NCBI GenBank assembly: GCA_964637345.1
Contig: CAZWTD010000021.1
Coordinates: 1-20,839 of the forward strand
Origin: CAZWTD01 sp964637345
GTDB lineage: Bacteria; Patescibacteriota; Patescibacteriia; HK-STAS-PATE-3
Direction: 5' to 3'
DNA length: 20,839 bases
Position 1 is the stretch's first letter. Each line of letters starts with the position of its first letter. Positions 7,581 to 15,900 of this stretch are shown one piece after another. The notes below the pieces were generated by a model. That model saw only the letters and a list, made by a program, of their open reading frames with translations. It was not told where the DNA came from and did no database searches. The position numbers and the translations under genes were made by a program.

Positions 7581-8444
7581 ATGTCTCGCTTGGGCGCGGT
7601 CGCGCTCGTCTTCATGTTTAGTCTCTACATGGGTGCAGCAAATGCCCAGACTCCGAAGCGTCAGATCTGGGCATACGCAACACTAAACGCGCCGTCGCGT
7701 TCAGCTGAGTCTGCCAAGCCCACCGACCGATCCTACTCCGTGCCCTACGGCAGGATCGGGGTCTCCCAGGTACTGCCCGATTCCACGGCGACTGCTTTCG
7801 TCGAATTCGAGTATGCCAGCACGCCTGATCGGTTCTCCATGATGCGGGCGTACGCAACGAAGACCTTCGTTACGCCGAAGAGCGGAACACTCCGATTGAC
7901 CGTCGGCCGTCACTCGCTGGCGGCCTTGAATGCTTCGCCAAACAAGCGGGATCAGCGGGTCAGCCGGTGGCCCGACGCGATCATACCGTTCTCTGGAAAC
8001 GTTCCGGGGATTTCGGTCGAATATCAACACGGACCGCTCACGTTAATTGGCTCGCACTTCAACGAATCGAAGTGGAGTAGCGGATTCGTTCTGTCCGGCA
8101 TACCGAACGGGCGGCTCATGAAACTCGTGGGCTTCACAGAAGAACGCATCGGCGCAGGGTTCACGGCTCAAGGCGAGCTAGGCTGGCTCTTCAACTTTTT
8201 CGGCGGTGCGTCGTTTCTGTCGAAGAAGCACGAAGCACGCAGCCCGGCCTTCGCGCAGTACTACCCCAAGCTCTTTGGAGACAGGCTCCGTCCCTATGTC
8301 CAGTACGACTGGGGCGATAAGCTCGGGACAGGCTGGCTCACCGGAGCCACGCTCACCTGGGCGAAGAACTCGTATGTGAAGTGCTACTACGACTGGCGCG
8401 ACAAGCAGTGGCGCCGGTCAGCAACGTTCTCGGTCATCTGGTAG
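7581..8444 (+). CDS. Secreted protein resembling an outer-membrane beta-barrel, function unknown
   Basis: The 287-aa product has a clear Sec signal peptide (hydrophobic core about residues 5-19, AxA-type site ANA|Q after residue 22). The mature part is a string of alternating polar/hydrophobic strands rich in aromatic residues (for example TAFVEFEYA, LRLTVGRHSL, LRPYVQYDWG, GWLTGATLTW, VKCYYDWRD). It ends in an amphipathic strand with a terminal aromatic residue (ATFSVIW), as outer-membrane porins do. There is one mature-part cysteine (Cys268). The ATG at 7581 has GGGGAGG seven bases upstream; the longer open frame from 7506 overlaps the promoter and leader and is rejected. It is monocistronic with its own promoter and terminator. 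No family could be named. A porin-like or surface beta-sheet protein is the best guess. Confidence 0.75.
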   Translation: MSRLGAVALVFMFSLYMGAANAQTPKRQIWAYATLNAPSRSAESAKPTDRSYSVPYGRIGVSQVLPDSTATAFVEFEYASTPDRFSMMRAYATKTFVTPKSGTLRLTVGRHSLAALNASPNKRDQRVSRWPDAIIPFSGNVPGISVEYQHGPLTLIGSHFNESKWSSGFVLSGIPNGRLMKLVGFTEERIGAGFTAQGELGWLFNFFGGASFLSKKHEARSPAFAQYYPKLFGDRLRPYVQYDWGDKLGTGWLTGATLTWAKNSYVKCYYDWRDKQWRRSATFSVIW

Positions 8445-8461
8445 CCACACGAGATGACAAC

Positions 8462-8492
8462 AGAGCGCGGTCCCCTGGATCGCGCTCTCTTC
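8462..8492 (+). terminator. Terminator of the beta-barrel-like gene
   Basis: AGAGCGCG (8462-8469) pairs perfectly with CGCGCTCT (8481-8488) around an 11-nt loop and is followed by CTTC. It begins 17 bp after the stop codon. Confidence 0.85.
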
Positions 8493-8500
8493 ACTAATAC

Positions 8501-8674
8501 AAAAAGGGGGCGGTCTACGCATTGCATCCAACAACGCTTCCGCCCCAGGTGCCTCATCACAAGGTTGTTCATTCGCACAATCGTTGTGCGTTGCCATCCC
8601 TGATCGGAATCGCGGCCACTATCCATGACCGGATGTACCGTCCTCCGCCCTGTCCACACACAACCCACGGTACA
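8501..8674 (-). ncRNA. Candidate structured small RNA, about 174 nt
   Basis: The minus strand from about 8674 can form a row of hairpins with no convincing reading frame. These are TGTACCGT/ACGGTACA (8674-8667 with 8641-8634), CGGTCA/TGGCCG (8631-8626 with 8618-8613), ATTCC/GGGAT (8610-8606 with 8600-8596) and CGCACAA/TTGTGCG with a 3-nt loop (8590-8574). The last is a terminator, GGGGCGG/CCGCCCC (8546-8540 with 8513-8507), with inner pairing GCGTTG/CAATGC and a run of five T residues. The first stem starts exactly where the candidate promoter predicts the 5' end. The purine-rich loop of the first stem holds GGGCGGAGG, which could pair with the 3' arm of the terminator. It resembles neither SRP RNA, tmRNA nor RNase P RNA as far as can be judged by eye. 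A short mRNA is the alternative, but no start codon is well placed after the GGAGG. Confidence 0.5.
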
Positions 8675-8680
8675 AGCATA

Positions 8681-8708
8681 AGCTTACTCTGATCTTCTTT
8701 CGCGTCAA
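8681..8708 (-). promoter_or_regulatory. Candidate promoter of the small RNA
   Basis: On the minus strand TTGACG (8708-8703), a 16-nt spacer and TAAGCT (8686-8681) predict a start near 8674. The -35 is good and the -10 matches at 3 of 6 positions. The -35 abuts the T-run of the preceding terminator. Confidence 0.45.
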
Positions 8709-8744
8709 GAAAACGGGCGGCGAGTGCGCAATGCACTGCCGCCC
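8707..8744 (-). terminator. Terminator after the micro-ORF pair (possibly of the whole rpoBC transcript)
   Basis: On the minus strand GGGCGGC-AGTGC (8744-8733) pairs with GCACT-C-GCCGCCC (8727-8715) around a 5-nt loop with one bulge. GTTTTCTT follows. It is the first strong terminator found downstream of rpoC. Confidence 0.85.
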
Positions 8745-8782
8745 AAGGAACCAGCTCAGTCTAGCCAGTACTTCGCCTTCGG

Positions 8783-8893
8783 CTAGCCGGCCGTCGCCGC
8801 GAGGACCTGCGTGTTCGCGACCTTCTTCTTGGCCTTCTTCGCGTCCTGCATCGTCTCGTCGAAACGCTTGAACCGCACGCGGTTCCCAAACAT
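8783..8893 (-). CDS. Micro-protein of 36 aa, unknown function
   Basis: The frame starts at ATG 8893, six bases after a perfect GGAGG, and ends at TAG. The product is MFGNRVRFKRFDETMQDAKK followed by a second lysine-rich stretch (AKKKV) and a short Ala/Thr/Gly tail. It is strongly basic, with a likely amphipathic helix in its centre and no membrane segment. A nucleic-acid- or RNA-polymerase-binding role is possible but not shown. Three bases separate it from the upstream 32-aa frame, whose stop codon directly follows this ribosome-binding site (GGAGGTAA). A strong terminator follows 39 bp later. The optimal start signals make it more credible than a chance frame of this size. Confidence 0.6.
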   Translation of the reverse strand: MFGNRVRFKRFDETMQDAKKAKKKVANTQVLAATAG

Positions 8894-8896
8894 GAG

Positions 8897-8995
8897 TTAC
8901 CTCCGTGTTGGAGTGTCCGACTTGGGGTCGCGGAGCGACCCCATGCTGCCACTAGACCCAGGTTTCTTGCCCCCAGGAAAGAGTAAACGCCTCAC
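8897..8995 (-). CDS. Micro-protein of 32 aa, unknown function
   Basis: A GTG start at 8995 is preceded by GAGAGG about 5-6 bases upstream, and TAA lies at 8899-8897. The product begins MRRLLFPGGKKPGSSGSMGS and continues with a basic, Ser/Thr/Pro-containing tail ending in two arginines. It is glycine-rich, basic and probably unstructured. A perfect hairpin GGGGTCGC/GCGACCCC (8924-8942) lies within the coding region. The stop codon overlaps the ribosome-binding site of the 36-aa frame, which suggests coupling. It lies 98 bp downstream of rpoC with no convincing terminator between, so co-transcription with rpoBC is possible. It is less certain than its neighbour because it begins with GTG and has a weaker ribosome-binding site. 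Confidence 0.45.
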   Translation of the reverse strand: MRRLLFPGGKKPGSSGSMGSLRDPKSDTPTRR

Positions 8996-9036
8996 CGTCC
9001 CTCTCGCCTTCGTAAGAACACCTGAAAATCAGCGGC

Positions 9037-9072
9037 CGTAGGTATCGTAAACCGACCTTGGAAATAACGCAA
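9037..9072 (-). promoter_or_regulatory. Weak candidate promoter between rpoC and the micro-ORFs
   Basis: On the minus strand TTGCGT (9072-9067), a 17-nt spacer and TACGAT (9049-9044) predict a start near 9037. The match is moderate (3/6 and 4/6). The other possibility is read-through from rpoC. Confidence 0.3.
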
Positions 9073-9093
9073 GGGTTAGGCCTTTTTGAGTAA

Positions 9094-12000
9094 CTACTCC
9101 TTCGGCGCTTCGATCGGGGATTCGACGTGCGGAGCCTGCATTCCGGTTCCAACCGGAATCAGCTTCCCGATGATGACGTTTTCTTTCAAGCCGCGGAGCG
9201 AGTCGATCTTGCCGGAGACAGCCGCATCAATGAGAACACGGGCAGTTTCTTGGAAGGACGCGGCCGACAGGAAGCTCTCAGTAGTAAGCGAAGCCTTCGT
9301 AATCCCGAGGAGGAGGTGCTCGAATTCAGCCGGTGTCTTACCTTCCGCTTTCGTCTGCTCGTTGATTTCGAGCGAGCGAGTCCGCTCAACCGTATCTCCG
9401 GCTAGCAGCTCGGTATCTCCGCCGGTCTTCACGTAAACGCGGGAGAACATCTGGCGGATGATGACCTCAATATGCTTGTTGTTCAGTTTCTGTCCCTGAG
9501 AAGAGTAGATGTACTGAATTTCCTTGAGGATGTACTTTTGGACAGCTTCCGCGCCGCGCAGGTGATAGAGCTCGTAGAGATTTAAGCTACCCTCGGTAAG
9601 CGACTGACCAATAGAAACCAGGTCGCCGTCTTTTACCCAGAGTGAATATCCCGGCGGGATGACATATTCCTTTTCCGCGATGCCTTCGGTAATAACCGTA
9701 ACCGCCGTCTTCGAAACGACAACGCGTCCAGCGGTTTTCGCGACAGTCGGTACGTCGGTAAGGGTGAACAACGTGTCGCCGGCTTGAACCGTTGAACCGT
9801 CTTCAACCTTTACCGCAAAGCCCGTCTTCTTTCGCGGGAACTTATAGATATCCGGCTGAGTTCCGGCGCCGCTGACCGTAACGATAATCTGCCCATCGCG
9901 CTCTTCAACTTTTGCCTTGCCGGCCTGATCGGCGATGATGGCTGGACGGCGAACTGGACGGGCTTCGAAGAGCTCTTCAACCCGCGGGAGACCTTGGGTA
10001 ATATCTTGACCGGCAACGCCTCCAGTATGGAAGGTCCGCATCGTCAGCTGGGTTCCCGGTTCTCCGATTGACTGGGCCGCGATAATCCCAACCGCAGTGT
10101 TCATCGCAACCATCCGGTTATACCCGAGGTCGTAGCCGTAGCAGTGCTGGCAGATTCCGCGCTTGGCTTTACAGGTCAACGCCGAGCGAATGGTAACCGA
10201 ATCAAGGTTGAGATTCTTGAGTTTCGCGACAACCTCTTCAGTGATGAGCGTTCCGGCCTTCACGATTACTTTCTTCGTCTCGGCATCATTCACTGTTTCA
10301 AGGATGACGCGCCCTGTAATGAGACCGAGGAGCGTATCGCCCATCTGCTCGGCTTCTTCTTTCGTGTAGCGGAACCCTTCGGTATCGCCGCAATCCTCTT
10401 CCCGAATCACGACATCCTGCGCAACGTCGATGAGACGACGGGTGAGGTAGCCGGCATTAGCCGTACGGAGAGCGGTATCGGACAAACCTTTTCGCGTACC
10501 GTGCGTCGAGATGAAATACTCGAGAACATCGAAGCCTTCTTTAAAGCTTCCCTTCACCGGGAGTTCAATAATTCCACCGGCCGGGTTGGTCACGAGACCT
10601 TTCATTCCCATCATCTGGGTAATCTGTTCCCAGGAACCGCGCGAGCCGGATTCAATCATCATGTAGACCGGTCCAAAGGGATCAAGCCGTTTTCGGCTGA
10701 TCGCCTGAAGTTCAGTCTTCACGCGCGCCCAAATCTCAATAATCTTTCCGTGACGCTCGCTCTCGGTCAAAAGACCGCTATCGTAGTGTGCATGAATTTG
10801 ATCAACTTCCTGGGCCGCAGACTCGAGAACTGCTTGCTTTGCCTCGGGAATCGGAATGTCATCCATGCCCCAGGAAAGCCCGGACGCGGTCAGGTGCGTA
10901 AAGGCCAGCGTCTTCATCGCATCAAGGAATTCGACAGTCCGATCCTGACCGAGCTTGTTGAGCACTTCGCTCACGAGCCGGGAGAGCGCCTTCTTATCGA
11001 GCATCTCGTTCACGTAGCCGATTTCCGGCGGAACGATCTCGTTGAAGATCAAGCGACCGACAGTCGTTTCAACTCGCTCGCCCGAAGGCAGGCGAACCGA
11101 CATTTTTTCCTGGAAGCCCAGCGCGCCGGATTCATAGGCAAGCCGCGCCTCAGCCGGATCGCTGTAGACATGCTGCTTCTCGCTTTCGCGGAGAATGCTC
11201 AGGTAGTAGGAACCGAGAACAATGTCCTGCGACGGGCTCACGACTGGCGTTCCTGTCGCCGGCTTCAAAAGGTTCTTACTCGAGAGCATGAGTTCTTTCG
11301 CTTCCCATTTGGCCTGCTCGGTCAGCGGGACGTGAACAGCCATTTGGTCGCCGTCGAAGTCAGCGTTGAACGCGGCACAAACGAGCGGATGGATCTGAAT
11401 AGCTTTTCCTTCGATGAGAATCGGCTGGAAAGCCTGGATTCCAAGCCGGTGCAGCGTTGGCGCGCGGTTCAAGAGGACGTGGGCTGTCTTGGTAATTCCT
11501 TCGAGGATGTCCCAGATCTCCGGCCGGTTAGACTCAATGAAACGCGAAGCCGATCGAACATTATGAACAAGCTCGCGCTTAATGAGCTCAGAAATGACGA
11601 AAGGCCGGAAGAGTTCGAGCGCCATCCGCTTCGGGATCCCGCATTGGTAGAGCTTGAGGTGAGGACCAATAACAATGACCGAGCGTCCTGAGTAGTCAAC
11701 GCGCTTTCCGAGGAGGTTCTGACGGAAGCGGCCCTGCTTACCCTTTAGGGTATCAGCGATCGACTTCAGCATCCGCTTCTGACCAGTTGAAGCAGTCACC
11801 GTTTTCCCGTGGCGCGCGCCATTATCAATCAACGCGTCAACCGCCTCTTGGAGCATGCGCTTCTCGTTCCGACAAATGACTTCCGGAGCATTGAGTTCAA
11901 TGAGCCGCTTCAAACGGTTATTCCGGTTGATCACGCGGCGGTAGAGATCGTTCAAATCCGAGGTAGCGAAGCGTCCGCCATCAAGCTGGACCATCGGGCG

Positions 12001-12957
12001 AAGGTCGGGTGGGATCACCGGGATCGTCGTGAGAATCATCCACTCGGGCCGGAGTCCGTTGCGAACAAAGTTTTTCAAAAGCTTCAAACGGCGAACGATG
12101 CGGCGCGCTTTGTTCTCAGGCGCGTCAACGAGTTCGACCTCGATCTGCTTAATGAGCGCCTCAAGATCGATCTCTTCCAAGAGGCCGCGAATAGCTTCGG
12201 CGCCGATCGCCGCTTCGAAAACCTGCCCATACTTCAAAGACAGGGTATGGTAAATATTCTCAGAAACGATTTGATACTTCGAAAGATCCTTCAGTTCTTT
12301 CTTGGCCTGGTCAACAACTTCCGAAAGATTCTTCAGCTGTTCGTCTTTCATGGCGGCCAGGCCGGCAAGCTCTTCGTCGAAGGACGCAGTCGGCTTCCCG
12401 TCTTTCTCCGCTTGCGCGCGGCGCTGCTTCACGTCGTTCGACTGCTGATGCGACTCGGCTTCAATCGCTTTTCGCTTCGCCGAGGCTTCCGTCTCAAGCT
12501 GCTTCAGGGTTTCCTGACGGAGATTCTCGTCAACGTTCGTAATAATGAAATTTGCGAAGTAGATCACCTTCTCGAGCTCCATAACCGAGAGGTCGAGGAC
12601 GAGGCCAATCTTCGAGGGAACGCCGCGAAGGAACCAAATGTGAGAGCAAGGCGCAGAGAGGTCGATGTGCCCCATCCGTTCACGCCGAACGAGAGAGCGA
12701 GTCACTTCAACGCCGCACTTGTCGCAGATAATGCCTTTGTAGCGGATCCGTTTGTACTTCCCGCAATAACACTCCCAGTCCTTCGAGGGACCAAAAATCT
12801 CTTCCGCGAACAAGCCAGACTTCTCGGGCTTCTGGGTCCGATAGTTAATCGTTTCCGGCTTCGTCACTTCACCGTAGGACCAGGTATGGATGTCCTCGGG
12901 CGAGGCGAGCGAAAGGCGGATAGCCTTAAAATCAGCTGGCTTTACTTCTTCGATCAT
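9094..12957 (-). CDS. rpoC: DNA-directed RNA polymerase beta' subunit RpoC
   Basis: This 1287-aa protein is the catalytic clamp-side subunit of RNA polymerase. The N-terminal zinc ribbon is complete (Cys63, Cys65, Cys78, Cys81). A lysine/glutamate/alanine-rich coiled-coil insertion spans about 145-228. The metal-binding catalytic loop NADFDGDQMA is at 531-540. Downstream are the bridge/trigger region and the second zinc site, containing CKAKRGICQHC, followed by AAQSIGEPGTQLTMRTFHTGG. The C-terminus is normal and ends in a short acidic, proline-containing tail. The ATG overlaps the rpoB stop codon (ATGA), so translation is coupled to rpoB. No strong terminator directly follows; the first one is at 8744-8707, past two micro-ORFs. 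Confidence 0.98.
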   Translation of the reverse strand: MIEEVKPADFKAIRLSLASPEDIHTWSYGEVTKPETINYRTQKPEKSGLFAEEIFGPSKDWECYCGKYKRIRYKGIICDKCGVEVTRSLVRRERMGHIDLSAPCSHIWFLRGVPSKIGLVLDLSVMELEKVIYFANFIITNVDENLRQETLKQLETEASAKRKAIEAESHQQSNDVKQRRAQAEKDGKPTASFDEELAGLAAMKDEQLKNLSEVVDQAKKELKDLSKYQIVSENIYHTLSLKYGQVFEAAIGAEAIRGLLEEIDLEALIKQIEVELVDAPENKARRIVRRLKLLKNFVRNGLRPEWMILTTIPVIPPDLRPMVQLDGGRFATSDLNDLYRRVINRNNRLKRLIELNAPEVICRNEKRMLQEAVDALIDNGARHGKTVTASTGQKRMLKSIADTLKGKQGRFRQNLLGKRVDYSGRSVIVIGPHLKLYQCGIPKRMALELFRPFVISELIKRELVHNVRSASRFIESNRPEIWDILEGITKTAHVLLNRAPTLHRLGIQAFQPILIEGKAIQIHPLVCAAFNADFDGDQMAVHVPLTEQAKWEAKELMLSSKNLLKPATGTPVVSPSQDIVLGSYYLSILRESEKQHVYSDPAEARLAYESGALGFQEKMSVRLPSGERVETTVGRLIFNEIVPPEIGYVNEMLDKKALSRLVSEVLNKLGQDRTVEFLDAMKTLAFTHLTASGLSWGMDDIPIPEAKQAVLESAAQEVDQIHAHYDSGLLTESERHGKIIEIWARVKTELQAISRKRLDPFGPVYMMIESGSRGSWEQITQMMGMKGLVTNPAGGIIELPVKGSFKEGFDVLEYFISTHGTRKGLSDTALRTANAGYLTRRLIDVAQDVVIREEDCGDTEGFRYTKEEAEQMGDTLLGLITGRVILETVNDAETKKVIVKAGTLITEEVVAKLKNLNLDSVTIRSALTCKAKRGICQHCYGYDLGYNRMVAMNTAVGIIAAQSIGEPGTQLTMRTFHTGGVAGQDITQGLPRVEELFEARPVRRPAIIADQAGKAKVEERDGQIIVTVSGAGTQPDIYKFPRKKTGFAVKVEDGSTVQAGDTLFTLTDVPTVAKTAGRVVVSKTAVTVITEGIAEKEYVIPPGYSLWVKDGDLVSIGQSLTEGSLNLYELYHLRGAEAVQKYILKEIQYIYSSQGQKLNNKHIEVIIRQMFSRVYVKTGGDTELLAGDTVERTRSLEINEQTKAEGKTPAEFEHLLLGITKASLTTESFLSAASFQETARVLIDAAVSGKIDSLRGLKENVIIGKLIPVGTGMQAPHVESPIEAPKE

Positions 12958-15900
12958 GAGGCGTCTTCCTTGTGCGGTGAAGGTTCCGGGATTGGTTCAA
13001 TATGCGGGCGAGGCTTTGGTTCGTCCTCATCGGTTTCAATCGGCTTCGCGCCAACGAGGTCAACGTCCAAACAGAGCCCCTTCAATTCTCGGACGAGGAC
13101 ATTGAAAGACTCCGGAACGTTCAGGCGGGTGATTGGCTCGCCCTTAATAACCGACTCGTAGGCTTTTGAACGACCCGGCACGTCGTCTGACTTAATCGTC
13201 AACATTTCTTGGAGCGTGTGGGCAGCGCCATACGCTTCGAGAGCCCAGACTTCCATTTCTCCAAAGCGCTGACCGCCGAATTGGGCTTTTCCGCCGAGCG
13301 GCTGCTGGGTCACGAGCGAGTAAGGACCGATCGACCGCTGGTGAATCTTATCTTCAACCAAGTGGTTCAGCTTCAACATGTAGACCTGACCGACGGTTAC
13401 CTTCTGGTCAAAGGTCTTTCCGGTTCGGCCGTCGTAGAGCGTCATCTTTCCATCGCGTGGGTAGCCGGCGCGTTCGAGCTCGTCGCGAATCGTCGCTTCC
13501 GGAACGCCGTCGAGGGCCGGACTCGCAACTGTATATCCATGCTTTTTCGCGGCGAGGCCAAGGTGGGTTTCGAGGATCTGCCCGAGGTTCATACGTGAGG
13601 CAACACCGAGCGGATTTAAGATAATATCAACCGGTGTTCCGTCTTCGAGGAAGGGCATATCCTCAACCGCGACGATGCGCGAGATGACGCCTTTGTTCCC
13701 GTGACGACCGGCCATCTTGTCACCGACCTGGATCTTTCGAAGCTGGGCAACGGAAACTTGGATGGTCTTGATTACGCCCGACGAAAGCTTATCGCCTTTT
13801 TCGCGCGAGAAGATCTTAATATCAACGACTTTGCCGTGTTCGCCATGCTCCAAGTAGAGGGAGCTGTCTTTCACGTCTTTCGCTTTTTCGCCAAAGATCG
13901 CGCGGAGCAGCTTCTCTTCGGCTGAGAGTTCGGTTTCACCCTTCGGGGTAATCTTCCCGACGAGGATGTCGCCCGAAGAAACCTGGGCGCCGATCCGGAC
14001 AATACCTTCTTCATCGAGGTCTTTCAGCTTTTCCTCGGACACGTTCGGAATATCGCGGGTCACAACTTCGGGTCCAAGCTTCGTGTCCCGAACGTCAATC
14101 GTATAGTCCTCGATATGAATTGAGGTGTAGCGATCCTGCTGAACAATACGCTCGGAAATCAAGATCGCGTCTTCGTAGTTACCGCCCTCCCAGGGCATAA
14201 ATGCGACGAGGATGTTCTGACCGAGGGCAAGTTCGCCGTGTTCGGTTGCCGGACCGTCGGCAAGAAGCTGACCAGCCTCAACGCGCTGGCCGGCATCAAC
14301 ACGAACGATCTGGTTAATCGAGGTCGACGCGTTCGAGCGAGCAAATTTTCGAAGGTGGTAAGTTCGAGCGGTTCCGTCGTCTTCCTTCACTTCAATCAAA
14401 TCTGCCTGGCAACGACTCACGGTTCCGGCGTGCTGGGCGAGGACAACCTGGCCGGAATCTTTCGCGGCGCGCTCTTCAACACCGGTTCCGACAATCGGCG
14501 CCTGCGGCTTAATGACCGCGACGGCCTGCCGTTGCATGTTCGTTCCCATTAGGGCGCGAACCGCGTCATCATGTTCAAGGAAAGGAATGAGGGATGTCGT
14601 GACGCTGACAATCTGCTTCGGAGAGACATCCATATAATCAACTTCCCAGGACCAGCCGATTGTTGGCTCACCATGACGGCGAACTTCAACCCGGTCTGTC
14701 AGGAAGTAGCCTTTTTCATCGTAGGGAGTTGTTGCCGCGGTCGTAACGCCCCGCTCTTCGGTAAAGGCGTCAAGATAAATGACCTCGGAGGTGATCCGCG
14801 GTTTAATCGGAAGCGTAGCCACTCCGGCGGCGGCACACTTCTTTGCGAAGGCATCGGTAATCGCCTCTCCCCGCTTTCCGAGAACGGCGCCCGTTGCATC
14901 CTTCACTTCTTCCCGTAACTCCTCGCCAACGGCCTGATCCGGCGCGACATCGTGAATGACTTTCCGGAAGGGAGTTTCAATAAAGCCATAATCATTCACC
15001 CGCGCGTAGCAGGAGAGGTGGCCGACAAGTCCGATGTTCGGACCTTCTGGAGTCGCGATCGGACAAATCCGGCCATAGTGCGTTCGGTGGACGTCGCGGA
15101 CGTCGAATCCCGCACGTTCGCGAGACAGACCGCCCGGACCCATCGCGGACAAACGACGCTTGTGCTCGAGCTCGGCTAGCGGATTATGCTGGTCCATGAA
15201 CTGAGACAGCTGCGAGCTCATGAAGAACTCCTTCACCGCACCGATAATCGGACGGGCGTTGATGAGCTGGTTCGGGGTTAGGGTCGTAATATCGCGCGTC
15301 GACATCCGGTCCTTGACGATGCGCTCCATCCGAGCGAGTCCAACGCGGAATTTATTCTGAACGAGCTCGCCGATCGCGCGAACACGGCGGTTGCCGAGGT
15401 GATCGATATCATCCGGTTCGGCCTGCTTGTTGTTTAAGCGGATAATTTCCTGAACGATTGCGACGAGGTCTTCTTTCTGGAGAACCCGGTGGCTCTTATC
15501 GTTCGGAAAATCAAAACCAAAGCGCTGATTGAGCTTATAGCGACCGACGCGACCGAAGTCGTAGCGATCAAAGGAGAAGAACATCTTATGGATAAGCTCG
15601 CGGGCATTATCCGTTGTGGCGAGGTCGCCCGGGCGAATCCGCTTATAGACTTCCTTTAAGCCTTCTGCTTCAGACCGGGAGGCGTCTTTGGCAATCGTGG
15701 CATCGATATAGCGATCGGATTGATGAACGTCCGCCTCTTTAAAGAGGTTGAGGAGCTCTTCATCAGAGCCGTAACCAAAAGCCCGGAGAAGGGAGGTGAC
15801 CGGAACCTTCCGCTTCCGATCAATTTTTACGGCAATAACGTTATTCCCGTCGGTTTCGAGCTCAAGCCAGGCTCCGCGGTTCGGGATGATCTTCGCACCG

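Noticed and set aside
8387..8668. 93-codon minus-strand frame
   Set aside because: It reads through two terminators and the 3' end of the plus-strand gene, and it lacks a ribosome-binding site.
10144..11691. Open frame of 515 codons on the plus strand
   Set aside because: It lies entirely antisense to rpoC, whose protein is recognisable throughout. No promoter or ribosome-binding site was seen, and the translation has no recognisable domain.
11809..13161. Open frame of 450 codons on the plus strand
   Set aside because: It is antisense to the rpoC start and rpoB end, and its length follows from the codon bias of those genes.
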